Below, piece by piece: positions 7,818-19,759 of a DNA stretch of 64,000 nt (the first letter of the stretch is position 1; every line of letters begins with the position of its first letter). Under the pieces are notes generated by a model that did not search any database, was not told the origin of the DNA, and was given only the letters and a program-made list of their open reading frames with translations. This DNA is from Spiroplasma clarkii (lineage in GTDB: Bacteria > Bacillota_I > Bacilli_A > Mycoplasmatales > Mycoplasmataceae). The translations under genes and the position numbers were made by a program. Location of the stretch: contig NZ_CP024870.1 in NCBI RefSeq assembly GCF_002795265.1, forward strand, positions 1,426,001 to 1,490,000, given 5' to 3'.

Positions 7818-9563
7818 TTACATCTCATTTAATTCTGGTTCTAACATTAACTTTATTACACATAGTATGAAGTATACACAAAATCCATTGTCATTTAAAT
7901 CCAGTCCATGAGCAATTTTATTCCTGATATTCATTGGTTCTTTTGTCATCATCTCTTCAAACAATCAACATACATCTTCTCCGAGATAACTTTTTAATTC
8001 TGGTGATTTAAACATAAATGATAAAGCCTTAGTTTGTTCTATTGGAAAGCTATTTAAATTTGATGTTTGTCCACCATTTTGGTATACCACTTCTCTAAAT
8101 CAATACTCAATCTGTGGGACAATAACATATAGTGCAATATAAAAGTCCCCACTTAAAAATAGTTTAAGTCCTTTATTTATAAAATACAGTCTCTTCTCTA
8201 ATATTGATTCCTTTTTAAGCATATATTTTAATAAATCAACGTCAAAATGATTTTCAAACATCACTTCTGATAAACTGCCAAACACTATCATAATCTCATT
8301 AATATGATGAAACAAGGTATAACTCTCTTTGCTCTCTTCGCTATTTGTTGAGAATACTGTTTGTTCATTTTCGTTTATAATGCGTTTGTTAAAGAATTCA
8401 AAGAGTGGCATATTTTTCTTATTATGCTCTCTTATAGCTTGAATTTCTTTTCTAGTTACTAATGGTAAATGTTTAATAATAAATCTGATTTGATCAATTA
8501 AACTAAGGCAAGGAAATCCATTAGTAAGATTATTGATTATTGTCTTTGTTTCTTCAGGTAATAGATCTTTTAAATTTTCATTAAAAATAACCTTACTAGA
8601 ATTAGGTATTTCTTCAAGTTGTCTTTTTAAATCATCTAGTCTCTTTTTGGCAATTGCAAGTTTTTCTTGAATGCCACATGAGTGACACAGTCTAACAATA
8701 TCTTCATAAAGTTTAATTGCAACTTGCAGATTATTAGCATCTAAAACTTCAATTCTCTTTTGGGCAACTGTTTCATAAAATTCTGCTAGTTCTCTAGCAG
8801 TGTTTTTTTCACTTTCTTTATTTCCATTCTTTTGATAATACTTCATTTTTAAATCAAAGGCAGGAGGAAATATACAGTCAAATCCCATTTGGTTAAATTT
8901 TGAACGATTTGATTTTGCAGTATCTCCTTGGCCTTTAGAAAATTCAATCATATTGTCAATCTTTAACAATATATCTGGATTTTGATTAACATCTTTATAG
9001 TCTAATAAAGTGCTTATAGCTTTAACTAAAAATCAAAACTTCTTCACTGACAATTCTTCATCATCAGTAAAATTGGTTATCTCAACCCATTTCTTAAGTT
9101 TTTCTTTAATTTGAGTTTTCTCATCATTATTTGAGGTTCCCAGTACCATCCCAAGCATCTCTGAAATAAGTGTATACTGCACCTCGTTTTCTAATAAGAT
9201 ATCTACAATTTTTAAAAAGGCTTCCAAAGATTTTTTTGAAAATTCAACAAACCTTTTACCATCTTTACCCTTATAAATATCAAGTTTACCTGAAAAGTTT
9301 AAGTCATTTGGCATAAAGAAGATACCTGTTTTGAATGAAAATCCTATAATTGCAATCATAAAGTCATCAGTTGTGGTGTCAAATATCTTTTCCATTTCAA
9401 TATATAGTTGATTTGGCTTTTCTTGAAAAACCTTATCAACATTTTTGTCATTAGCAACTTTATTTACAACATCTTCACATGCTTTTACGGCTACAATATC
9501 TAAAAACAGATCCTTCTTACTTTCAATAAAATTATTTATTCAATTGTCTTTCACGCATATCAC
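7818..9563 (-). CDS. DUF4209 protein with HEPN-like RNxxxHG motif
   Basis: A code-4 frame of about 581 aa; internal TGA codons are at 9035, 8102 and elsewhere. The C-terminus holds NIRNKIAHGL, which matches the conserved RNxxxHG signature of DUF4209 and the R-x4-H pattern of HEPN RNases, about 30 residues from the end. The rest is mostly helical and hydrophilic with no signal peptide. The start is uncertain: GTG at 9563 or 9554 follows an in-frame TAA; neither has a strong ribosome-binding site. A possible promoter (TTGATA, then TATTAT) is at about 9583-9613. It stands alone between crr and ptsI and is probably an accessory gene. The molecular function of DUF4209 is unknown to me; RNase activity is an inference from the motif. 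Confidence 0.75.
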
Positions 9564-9666
9564 ATCACTTTCTTAATTAAGATAATAATATCACCTCAAT
9601 TAACTTATCAATATTTTTTACGTAATTTACTAAAAAATATTCTTCCTGCCTTAAAAACACAAATTA

Positions 9667-9692
9667 AAAAATCTCAAAATAATTTGAGATTT
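9667..9692 (-). terminator. Intrinsic terminator of ptsI
   Basis: On the minus strand AAATCTCAAA pairs with TTTGAGATTT, followed by a T run. It lies just after the ptsI stop. Confidence 0.85.
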
Positions 9693-9697
9693 ATGAA

Positions 9698-11416
9698 TTA
9701 TTTAGTTTGCATTAATTTATGTACAAGTGCTAAAACTTCATCAGTAGTATCACATTCAAGTGCTTTGTTAGCAAGTTCTGCTGTTTCTTTTCTAGTTAAT
9801 TTAGCCATAATGCTTCTAGCTTTTGTGATGCTAGTTGCAGACATAGAGTAAGCATCAAGTCCTAGCCCCATTAATAATGGTACTGCTTCAGGTTCTCCGG
9901 CCATTTCTCCACACATTCCAGCTCACTTACCATGTTTGTGAGCTCCATCAATTGTTAATTTTAAAAGTTTTAAAATAGCTGGGTTGTATGGTTGGTATAA
10001 ATAAGTCACATGCTCACTCATACGGTCAGCAGCCATTGAATATTGAATTAAATCATTGGTTCCAACACTGAAAAAGTCAGCATATTTAGCAAATTGGTCT
10101 GCCAACACTGCTGCTGCTGGAATTTCAACCATCATTCCAATTTGTAAATCTTTTCCTACTGCTACTCCAGCTTTTTCAAGTTCTGCTTTACAGTCTAAAG
10201 TAAATTGTTTGGCAGTCTTAAATTCATCAACTGTAGCAATCATAGGAAACATAATTCCTACTGGTCCAAAAGCACTAGCTCTTAATAGTGCTCTAATTTG
10301 GTCTTTAAAAATGTCTTTGCGATCAAGAGTAAAACGAATGGCACGATATCCTAAAAATGGATTCATTTCTTCAGGGAATTTAAAGTAAGATAGTTTTTTG
10401 TCCCCACCAATATCTAAAGTTCTAATAATGGTTACTTTACCTTGCATATCTGTAACTACTTGTTTATAAGCTTCAAATTGTTCTTCTTCAGTTGGGAAGT
10501 GATCATTATCCATGTATAAAAACTCTGATCTAAATAATCCAATTCCTTCTCCACCATTTTCTAAGACAGCTGCAACATCTTTGGGGCTACCAATATTTCC
10601 TTCTAACACAAAGCCATCGAAACCATCTTTTGTTACTGTTTTTTTAGTTTTAAATTGTTCTAATTCTGCTTTTTCCTTTTTAAAAGTTTCTGCTTTTTTG
10701 GTTCAAACATCTGTTTTTTGAGGATTAATTTCAATTTCACCAGTTGCCCCATCCATTGCTAAAACATCAGTTGCACTAACTGCACTTAAAATAGTTTTTA
10801 AACCTAAAACTGCTGGAATTTCTAAACTTCTTGCCATAATGGCTGCATGTGAAGTTCTACCCCCAACATTACATGCAAAACCTTTAACATAAGCTGGATT
10901 TAGTTGGGCAGTTTGACTTGGAGTTAAGTCTTCTGCCACAATAATTACTTCCTCAGCAATTGAAGCTAAGTCAGCTACTGGTAAGTTTAAAATATAACGA
11001 ATCAAACGATCTGTGACATCTTTTACGTCTGCAGCTCTTTCGCGGAAATAATCATCTTCCATTGCACTAAACATTGCAATGTATTTTTCAGCAACCTCTC
11101 CAATTGCTTTTGCACCATTATAACTTTGAGTTTTAATCAGGGTTTCAAACTCCTCTGTCAAGGCTGGGTCTTCTAAAATTGAAGCATGAGCTTCAAAAAT
11201 TGCTGCTTTTTCTGCTCCTAATTTTTCTTGAGCTATTTTTTGCAAATTTTCTAAATCTGCTTTTGCCTTTGTAATAGCTTGACTAACATTTGCTAATTCA
11301 GCTGTAACATCCTTTGCTGTATCTTGTGGAATTACAATTGGTTGTTCATCTAAAATATAAACTTTTGCTACTGCCACACCAGCACTAGCACCAATTCCCA
11401 TCATTTTATTTGCCAT
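9698..11416 (-). CDS. ptsI: PTS enzyme I
   Basis: The 572-aa protein transfers phosphate from phosphoenolpyruvate to HPr in the cytosol. The phosphorylated residue is His190 in [13 protein letters not shown]. The PEP-binding domain shows [41 protein letters not shown] and the catalytic Cys in CGEMAGEP. Two TGA-encoded Trp residues interrupt it under the standard code. The start ATG has AAGGAGG 10 nt upstream and a TATAAT box at about 11451. It is separated from ptsH by a terminator, so the two genes have their own transcripts although adjacent. Confidence 0.97.
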
Positions 11417-11489
11417 ATTATCTATGTCCTCCTTAAGTAATCAACTATAATTATACACAAAATCCTTACCATTAAAATCATTTCAACAG

Positions 11490-11517
11490 AAAAAAAATAC
11501 CTTTTCTCAGGTATTTG
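11490..11517 (-). terminator. Intrinsic terminator of ptsH
   Basis: AAATACCT pairs with AGGTATTT, with an eight-T tract on the minus strand. It separates ptsH from ptsI. Confidence 0.85.
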
Positions 11518-11526
11518 CATCATAAA

Positions 11527-11790
11527 TTAGATAATTGAATTATCTTTCATTGATTGCTCAATTGCAGTAATTGCTTCTTTTTCATCTGCACCTTCTGCTT
11601 CAACTGTTATTTCAGATCCAGTTTTTACTGCAAGTGCCATAACGTTCATAATTGATTTTAAGTTAGCTTCTTTATCTCCACATTTTAATTTGATATCAGA
11701 AGCAAATTTTGATGCTTCTTTTGATAATACAGAAGCTGGTCTTGCATGTAATCCGACAGGGTCGGTAATAATTGCTTTGAATGAAGTCAT
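11527..11790 (-). CDS. ptsH: Phosphocarrier protein HPr
   Basis: The 87-aa HPr has His15 in DPVGLHARPA (phosphorylated by enzyme I) and Ser46 in NLKSIMNVMALA (target of HPr kinase). HprK is encoded at 52-53 kb, so the Ser46 switch is likely functional. The gene has a strong AGGAGG site and a promoter (TTGTAA, 17 nt, TATATAAT) in the 85-bp gap upstream. Confidence 0.97.
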   Translation of the reverse strand: MTSFKAIITDPVGLHARPASVLSKEASKFASDIKLKCGDKEANLKSIMNVMALAVKTGSEITVEAEGADEKEAITAIEQSMKDNSII

Positions 11791-11875
11791 TTAATCTTCC
11801 TCCTAACATTTATATTATATAGGTTTACAAGCATTTTTTTACAAAAAATACTATTTTTTTCACTGTTTTTAAATT

Positions 11876-14053
11876 CTAGTGCTTAATTTTTGACCAAACA
11901 CTCGACTTTATTGGGATGCTTTTCACCCCAAAAGCAGGGTTTTTAAATGCTACTTTAATAAATCGGTCTAAAATTTGCTCAACCAGGCCATCACCAAACA
12001 TTAAATGGCTAATACAATCTCCAATTTCAAGTCCTGAATCTAGTTTTTCAGGTTCCTTTTCAACAACCCCAGAACTAAACTTCTGACTGGTCATAACTCC
12101 TGGTGAATGGAAAAAGATGTTTTTTTCAATGGTATAAAGTTCTGGATCTAATTCACCAATAAAGCGACTTGGTCCTAATTCATTTCCACCTGTAATGTAA
12201 GACCTTTCACCAACAACATAAGAGATATACAAGAGTTCTTGTGCTCTAGTAATGGCAACATAAAAGGCTCTTCTTTCTTCTTCAAGCCCAGCAATAGAGC
12301 TTAGGCTCATTCTAGATGGGAAAACTTCTTGATTTAATCCTGCAATAAAAACAACTTTATTTTCAAGACCTTTGGCAGAGTGAATTGTTAATAAGCTAAC
12401 TTTATTTGGCACTTCTGTTTCACTTTCTGTGCTTGTAACCAGGGAAATATCTTGTAAAAACTTGTTTACCCTAACAATTGATTGGGGTTCTTTTTCATAG
12501 TCAAAATCAAATTGGGTCATTTGGTCTAAAAAAGTTTTAATATTTTGCTCTACTTCAAAGTCATCTTTATTTTTAAGGTTTAATTTGTCTTTTAAACCTG
12601 ACTTATTAATTAAGATTTTAGCAACTTCAACAAGTCTTTCATCATTTAGGTAAGCTGTCTCTGCTAATTTTAACATTTGACAAAACTCTGCTAAATGTTT
12701 GGTAATGTCATTTACCAAATCAGTTCTTTGGGTTAACAATTCATAAACACTAATTTCTTGAATTCGAGCTGCATCAAAAATCTTTTGAGCTGTTACTGTT
12801 CCTATTTTGGGAACAAATTTAAAAACTCTTTCAATAGCAGTATCTTCATGCAAGGCAACCATTTTCAACAATGCTATAACATCTTTAATCTCTTTTCTTT
12901 CTAAGAAACGAAAAGCCCCGACTAAACCATAAGGAATACCTGCATTGGCTAACTCTTTTTCAAATTCAATTGATCAAGCATTAGTTCGGTACAAAACATA
13001 AATATCTGCATAAGTATATGCACCTGAGTCCACAAGTCTCTTAATTTCTTGGGCTACAAATTTTGCTTCAAAATTTTTTGAAGCTGCTTCTTTAATTTGA
13101 CATTTACTACCTTCACTATTAACTGTAAAAATATCTTTTTTAACTCTATTTTTATTGTTGTCAATAAATTTATTAGCAAGATCTAAAATGTTTTTTGTTG
13201 AACGATAATTTTGAGTTAGCATAATTGTTTTGGCATTCTTATAGTTTTGTTCAAAATCCAAAATAATACTTAATTTTGCACCTCTTCATGAATAAATGTT
13301 TTGGTCTGGGTCCCCCACCACTGTCAAACAATTTCGCGCACCAACAATTCAACGAATTAAATCAAATTGAGAATAGTTGGTATCTTGAAACTCATCAACC
13401 ATAACATAATCAAAACGATTTTGTCACTTGCCCCTAATTTCTAGATTATCTTTAAATACAGCATGAACTTTTAAAATCAAATCATCAAAATCTACTTTGT
13501 CATTTTGTTCTAAATGATTTTGATAATAACGATAAACTTTTGCATAACGTTTATCTGCTGGCAAAATACTTTCTTTTTCAGCTTCATTTGGTTTAAGAAA
13601 CTTATTTTTTCAAACACTGATTTTACCAATAATTCTGCTTTCTTCTTTTGCTTTGGGGTCATATGCATCAAGGTGCTTTAGACCATCTTTAACAATCCGC
13701 ACCTGATCTGCATGGTCGATAATTTGAAAGTTTGGTGTTAAACCTGCTGCTTGAAAATCTTCTCTTAATACCCGCACACAAAAGGCATGAAAAGTCATAA
13801 TATATGGTACAGTTGTTTGTTGAGTAAGTTTATATACTCTGTTCTTCATTTCATTTGCTGCCTTATTTGTAAATGTAACTGCTAGAATTTTTCTGGGATT
13901 AATTTTTTCATGGGCAATTAAGTAAGCAATTTTTGTTGTAATTACTCTTGTTTTACCACTTCCAGCCCCAGCAATTATCCTTAAAGGCACATCACTAGTA
14001 ATAACACTGGATAGTTGTTGGTCATTTAAATCTGCTAAAATATTACTCATCAT
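11876..14053 (-). CDS. pcrA: UvrD/PcrA-type DNA helicase
   Basis: A 725-aa superfamily 1A helicase for repair and replication restart. Walker A is AGAGSGKTRVITTKIAYL; other blocks are LAVTFTNKAANEMK (motif Ia), MLTQNYRST (motif IV), LTIHSAKGLENKVVFIAG (motif V) and EEERRAFYVAITRA (motif VI). Several TGA Trp codons lie within. The start overlaps the end of the RDD gene by 11 nt; a second Met codon directly follows the first. Family members are usually 700-750 aa, so it is complete. Confidence 0.95.
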
Positions 14054-14777
14054 TTTGTTCCTCCAATCTTTGTGTTTCTTCTTCTATTTCTGGTTCCTTA
14101 AAAATTTCTTCAACTGGGATAATCCCAGGTTTTTTGTCCTCTAAATGAACATGAAATGTGACAGGTTCTGCTTCATTTATTATTGTAAATTGTTTTTCTG
14201 GTTTTTTTACACAAAATATTTTTAATTTATAATCAATACTTGATTGGTGATTTTTTTGTAAGTAGATTGTCACACAAACAAATAAGTATCAGCAAACATA
14301 AATTAAATACCCAATTCTTTGAATTAAATTAAGAGTTTCAGAAATATTCTCTTGACTAATGTTTTGGTTTTTACTCATAGCACTATAAACCACTATTGTG
14401 GTAATTTGACAAATTAATAAGATAAAACTGGGAATAAAAAGGTAATAGGTTTCTCTAGCTAAAAGTGCTAAAAAACCAATTTTTTTCTCATGTCGATCCA
14501 AACGTAAACCCAAAATTAATTTACCTAAAGTCATTCCTGCAAAAAAACTTGGTATAGTAACAAAGTAAAGCAAAATTACTAATAACCCAACAGCAGTGAC
14601 AACTACTGCCCCAACTCAATCAGTAACTGGGTAAAAAATTAACAAAATTATTGATGGAATTGCTGTAATCACAACATCAAATAACCTAGCAAAAAAAATT
14701 CTTCCCAAGTGTGGTAGTTCTGCCCCTTGAGAAGTATTTTTGACTTCTAATTTATCAGTGTTGATTTCATTCATCAT
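14043..14777 (-). CDS. RDD family membrane protein
   Basis: The 244-aa protein has the RDD features: FARLFDVVITAIPSIILL at the start of the first membrane helix and GMTLGKLILGLRL in the second. Two further hydrophobic helices follow and the C-terminal ~75 residues are hydrophilic and end Glu-rich. The function of the family is not settled; some members act as ion antiporters. GTTGGAGA lies before the ATG-ATG start. It is between a glycosyltransferase and pcrA in one operon. Confidence 0.8.
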
Positions 14778-14794
14778 TATTTATCTCCAACTAC

Positions 14795-15754
14795 TTATTT
14801 TTGGATATCTTTAAGATATTTTAAATAATTTTTACAAATTTCTGTAAACTTAGCATCTTTACTTTGTAAGAAAATTTTGTTTGCTTGTGTAAAGTCCTCA
14901 ATTTTATTAACTACTTTTTTGTTAACAAAATCAATTGATTTTTTTAACAGAACTTTATTATCATAGTGTTTTATAGTTCATAATCAGATGTGTAACACTG
15001 ATTTATAGTAAGCATAATATAGCTCATCTTTATACACTTTAAATTTACCCATTCTGCGATAATAATTAAAAATATGTGCCCACTGATTTACTGTATCAAA
15101 AGCAGAGTAATCTGGTTGTTGAATAATAATTTCTTCAATATATTTATCAGTTGCAATGTGCAGATAGTACTTTGTTTGGGTTAAAACCTTGTAGGTAAAT
15201 AAAGCATCATATCTTACAAACCTTTGGAATTTAAAATTATATAATTGTAGAAGCTTAGTTCTAAATAATTTGTTAAACAAAATCAAGTTTGTGTATGCTA
15301 ATGGTTCAGGCTCTTGTTCGAGTGCATAAAGTTTATCTAATTGTAAATAAGTTACTGTACCCACATCAACCATTCCAGATAACTTACCACTATATTCTAA
15401 AACATCAATATTAACATCTGGGTACTTTGCAAGATTTTGTGCAATTGTTTGAACAAAGTTATCTTCTAATGTATCTCCTTCATTAACAAATTTTATGTAA
15501 TCACCTTCTGCAACAGAAATTGCAGTGTTGTAAGAAGCAGCTATTCCTTGTACTGAATTGTTCAAGACTAATTTAACATTTTCATGTTCTCAAAAAATAT
15601 CCTTACCAAAGTTTTGTTTGGCATTTTCAACAATGCTGCGATCAAGCACCAAAATAATTTCAAAATCTTGATTACTTTGGCTTAAAATGCTTTGAAAGGT
15701 TTTCTCAAATACTGGTGTATTTTCTTTTGTTGCAATAATAAATGATAGTAACAT
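14795..15754 (-). CDS. Family 2 glycosyltransferase-like protein
   Basis: The 319-aa protein starts MLLSFIIATKENTPVFEKTF and continues with FEIILVLDRS and EGDYIKFVNEGDTLEDNF, the nucleotide-sugar binding pattern of GT-A (GT2) enzymes; a canonical DxD is replaced by NEGD. There is no membrane helix. It could glycosylate lipids or surface polymers, but the acceptor is unknown. The promoter has TATAAT at about 15773-15778 and AAGGAG 11 nt before ATG. The RDD gene follows after 17 nt. Confidence 0.75.
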
Positions 15755-15925
15755 TGGACCCAACTCCTTTTTTTAATTATAACAAAAATAGAGTGTAAAT
15801 TTAGCAGGATTTGCGAATACCTCTATGATTGTGATTACTTTTAAATTAGTTTTAAATCTTAAAGTAAAGTAGCCAAAAAAAATTATTGTATTTTCTTGAG
15901 GTAATTTATTAAATAGCACCAATTT

Positions 15926-15950
15926 AAAAACCCACCACCGGTGGGTTTTT
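15926..15950. terminator. Strong GC-rich bidirectional terminator hairpin
   Basis: AAAAACCCACC pairs with GGTGGGTTTTT. It has T runs on both strands and suits the end of the secreted-protein gene on the minus strand. Confidence 0.85.
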
Positions 15951-15980
15951 CTAGTTGCTTTAAATTATCAAAGCAACTAG
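15951..15980. repeat. Second perfect inverted repeat beside the terminator
   Basis: CTAGTTGCTTT pairs with AAAGCAACTAG over 11 bp with an 8-nt loop, directly abutting the terminator hairpin. It lacks a T run of its own. Together with the 15755-15925 stretch, in which I see only the glycosyltransferase promoter, it fills the gap between genes. Confidence 0.7.
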
Positions 15981-16034
15981 ATTTGCTGTAATATGAAAGT
16001 TGTTTTTTAAGCTCTTTTAAATTAATTTACCATC

Positions 16035-17249
16035 TTAAATAAATTTAATATTTCCAATGTGCATTTGAGCCTCTGCTCTAGCTCAATAAGCATTTCAAGC
16101 AGTTGACCAAACTTTTGTTTCAACTGAAATCATAATTAATAACTTAGTATCTTCTTCAATTCAAGCAGTTGATAATGTTCCTCAAGTTTCTTCTTCATTA
16201 ACATTTTTATATGTTAATTTGAAAACTGATTTACTTGATCTACCATTCAAACTTATTTCTGAGTATTTAGGTTCATTATGACTAGCACCAGCAAAATCTT
16301 CGTTATCAATGCTGTCGCCATTTTCATTTTTTGAATCCTCAACTTTATTTACTAGATTTTCATCCTTGTTGATTGTAAAGTTATATTTATAATCACCTTG
16401 CACTCAATAGTAACCTGATAATTCATACTCCATTTTTGAGTACTTTTGCAAAAATTCTTCTCTTCCAAGATCAACATCAACTATAATTCAGTTGCTTTGA
16501 AAATCACTTTGTGTTGAATCATATGCATCACTTCTTGCAACATCAGTGCTAATTTCTGATATTTCACTCATTACATAGTCAAAGGTTATTTTCACCCCAC
16601 CAGTATATCCAGAATTACTAGTGGCTTTTATTATTGCATATTCATAGTTAAGAACACTTACAAAAAAGTCTGAGGCCTTTAAATCAGTGTGTTCATTTTT
16701 ACTTAAGACTCTGTCTTTAATTTCTTGGGTATTTACTTCAGAAATTTTACCTAAATCTTTGACATCAATAATACTGCTTAATTTTGGTAAGGCTTGTGTA
16801 TCTTTAAGAACAATTTTTAAATTCTTGACCAACAATACTCCTTCAAATTTACTTTCATCATCCATATTGAACATCATCAAGTCTCCTGATGTTTCACCAC
16901 CAACTTGTCGAGGTAAGTCTAGTAGTGCCACAAATCAACTATCATAGCTTTTAGTAAAAGATTTTGAAACTTCAACAAATTCTGCATTAGTTGAATTGTT
17001 TTTTAAAAGTTCACTCATAATATCAGTGGCAACAACCTTTTCATCATCTAACTTATCCATTATGTTGAATAAATTAATTTCCTGTGGTTCTAGTTTGATG
17101 TTGTTAAGATTAATTTTAGTTTTTTCATCTGGAGAGTAAATCTTGTCCTCAATTTTAAATGACTGATTTTCATTAGTTTTGCTAACTAAATTTGTTACTG
17201 TAGGTCCTGTCATTGACACTGCAGTTAATAATGATAATAATGTTTTCAT
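16035..17249 (-). CDS. Secreted protein of unknown function (signal peptide, no lipobox)
   Basis: A 404-aa protein with an N-terminal signal-like segment (MKTLLSLLTAVSMTGPTVTN) resembling spiroplasma lipoprotein leaders but without a lipobox Cys, so it is probably released or processed differently. The mature part is acidic and Asp/Ser/Asn-rich. I do not recognise a family. I prefer the second ATG because the first, two codons upstream, directly abuts the AGGAGG site. It is downstream of two lipoprotein genes and ends before a strong terminator. Confidence 0.75.
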
Positions 17250-17279
17250 AAACATTCCTCCTTATTTAGATTTATTTTT

Positions 17280-18410
17280 TTAGAAGTCCACAATAACAGA
17301 ACCACTAGAAAAAAATATAAATCAACCAAGATAAATATCTAAATACTCATTCTCTTGGTCTGTCAAGTTTTTTGACCAACTATGGTCAAAATAAATTTTA
17401 ATATGTAAATTGAAGACTCCAGTATCTCCATTTTCTAATAGTTTCTTTTTAATTATTTCAGTCTGTCCACAAAAATGCCTCTCACTAATCATTGCAGAAG
17501 AATCAACCACTTTGCAAAAATTGGTAGTTATTGTAGACTTCTCTTTAAATGGAGTTGGGTCATATCTGTTATACTCATCTTCTAACATAGAGTCAAACTT
17601 TTTAGTCAACTGGTTAAACGCTGGACTAATTGAAGTTGCTCTCATTTTAAGAATTTTTTTGGCAATATAATCTTCAATTTTTGTAAGAACAGAGTTATCA
17701 TTTTCAATATAACCAATTCCTACTTCTGTTTCTAAAAAATTCTTATAGTCAGGAAATGTGTACCTATTCAAATCACTATAAACTTCATGTTTGATCTTGT
17801 AATCATTTACAGAGTTGTGATTTTCAATATATTTAACAAGATTTAAATTAGGCGTATTGTAGAAATTTAAGACTGGGATTTTTAAGTCGATTTTAAATTT
17901 ATAGACTGTGCTTGTTAGTGTTGAAATTTGATATTCATATCATCCAAAATCATATTCTCCAATTGTTACAATTTTTTCATCATTAACGCTAGTGTTTAGC
18001 AATGTGCATTTTTTATTCTCGAAATTTAAACATTCACGCTTCTTCTCTTCACCAAGAAATTTCAGTGAGACTTTAACTGTGTTTGTTTTTTCAAAGCCGG
18101 TTTTTTCCAAGACTTTTTCTCAAGCTGAGGTGAATAAGTCCTTAACATCATACTTTGAACTACTAAGTACATCTCATCTGTTTAGTTGAGTGTAACTCCT
18201 CATTTTTGATGGAGAATGAAATGTATCATACAATTTTGATTTAATGTTGTCTACAGTTTTATTCTTAATTTCTAAAACAACCTCATCTGGAAGTTCATAA
18301 ATTTTATTAGTGATACTATGTTGTGGAGGTTTAGCACCACAACCCATTACAAGACTACACATAATTATTATTACTAAAAACAATCAACTATTTTTTTTAA
18401 ATCGGTTCAT
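17280..18410 (-). CDS. Lipoprotein, paralog A of a tandem pair
   Basis: The 376-aa protein begins MNRFKKNSWLFLVIII and has a lipobox LVMGC, so it is probably anchored on the outer face of the membrane. It is related along its length to the next gene upstream: shared blocks include CTLLNT/CSLLNT, IEDYIAKKI, FDSMLEDEYNRYD/FDSLLEDEYGRYD and FCK followed by HFCGQ. Four Cys residues are shared, which suggests disulfides. The Trp at position 9 is TGA-encoded. The ribosome-binding site AAGGGGG lies in a leader almost identical to that of its paralog. No known family is recognised. Confidence 0.8.
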
Positions 18411-18600
18411 TGTTCGGTACCCCCTTTATTTTTAAGAAACTTTGTTGTTGCAAAGTTCACTTAACTTTCAAGTAGGCAGATTAATACAGAGCTGTTTTTA
18501 AAACATACTTTCTTAAATTGATACAGCGCTTATATTTCTATAAGTAATTTTATCTTACCACTGTTTTTTATAAAAGTTTTTTTATTTTTAAAATTTTAGT
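18411..18600 (-). repeat. Duplicated leader/promoter region, copy 1
   Basis: About 150 bp upstream of paralog A is nearly identical to 19760-19940 upstream of paralog B. Conserved parts include AAAGGGGGTACC and a small hairpin AACTTTG/CAAAGTT (18438-18444 with 18451-18457), whose stem is unchanged while its loop varies (TTGTTG versus TTGGTG). Confidence 0.8.
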
Positions 18601-18613
18601 AACTATCATTTAG

Positions 18614-19759
18614 TTACATTTCAACACTCATATACTCAATAGTAAGATAATCTTTGTGGTTATAAAAACTACCAAAGTATAACTCAAAGTCTTTTTTTAG
18701 TGGTCAATGAAGTCAACCTTCATCAATCTTGGAACTAATTGTAAAGACAATTTTTGAAACATTTTCATCAAGGAAAAACTTGTTCTTGATGTGTTCAATC
18801 TGACCACAAAAATGGTTTTCACTAATTTTAGCTTCTGGATTTATTATTTTACAAAACCCTTCCTTATTCTCTACTTCTTTATCTTGAAATATTTTTGAAT
18901 CGTATCTGCCATACTCATCTTCTAACAAAGAGTCAAACTGCATAAATAAATGATTGAAAGCAGTACCGATTGATTCTGATCTCATTTTAATAATTTTTTT
19001 GGCAATATAATCTTCAATTTTTGTAAAAATTTTATAATCATTTTTTAATTCACCAAGTCCGATTTCAGTTTTAAGAAATTCATAATATCCACCTAACTGA
19101 TAACTATATAACTCATATTGACTTCCAAAAATTTTAGTTTCATTTCAAAAGTTGTGATCTTCAATGTAATCATCTAGAGTTAATCAGTAATAACTGCGAA
19201 AATTTAAAATTGGAATTTTCAAATTTATGGTCAATTTGTATACTTTACTCTTTTCAGTTGAAACTTCATACACATAACTTCTCATATCATAATCTGCTAT
19301 TTTCACTACTTGTGAATTTTTTAGATTAGTATTCAAAAGTGAACATTCTTGGTCATAGATAGTTACACACTTGTTTATTACTTTTTTGTCAACTTGTTTC
19401 ATGGTAACTTTTACAGTTTTATAATGGACAATGTCATTTTCTTCAAATATGCTCATTCGTGCTTCAAGGAATGAGTCATGAATTATTGACTCAATGTTTG
19501 GTAAAAAGTTTTCTTTAAAAGTGGCACTATAAGTGATTTGTGGTTTTTCATCATCTCCAAAAAGTTTATAAAATGAATTACTTATATTTGCTTTGGTTTC
19601 ATCTCTAATTTTTTCAACAATTTTATCTGGAAGTTCCATCAAAGGTCTTTCAGCTGGTGAACTGGCCTCAGTATCTCTTTTTGGTCCGCAACCAATTACA
19701 AGGCTACACATGATTATTATTACTAAAAACAATCAACTACTTTTTTTAAATCGGTTCAT
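18614..19759 (-). CDS. Lipoprotein, paralog B of a tandem pair
   Basis: The 381-aa product has the same leader (MNRFKKSSWLFLVIII) and a lipobox LVIGC. It shares the whole architecture with paralog A, including NKCVTIYDQECSLLNT and GFCK...HFCGQ with the same four Cys residues. The first ~20 codons and the upstream leader are more alike than the rest of the coding region, which suggests a tandem duplication followed by divergence of the exposed part. The function is unknown. Confidence 0.8.

Noticed and set aside
15926-15980. Start of a CRISPR array or mobile-element end at the two adjacent palindromes
   Set aside because: There is no periodic repeat-spacer pattern and no transposase nearby; the first palindrome is a standard terminator. 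No CRISPR array or insertion sequence was seen anywhere in the window.
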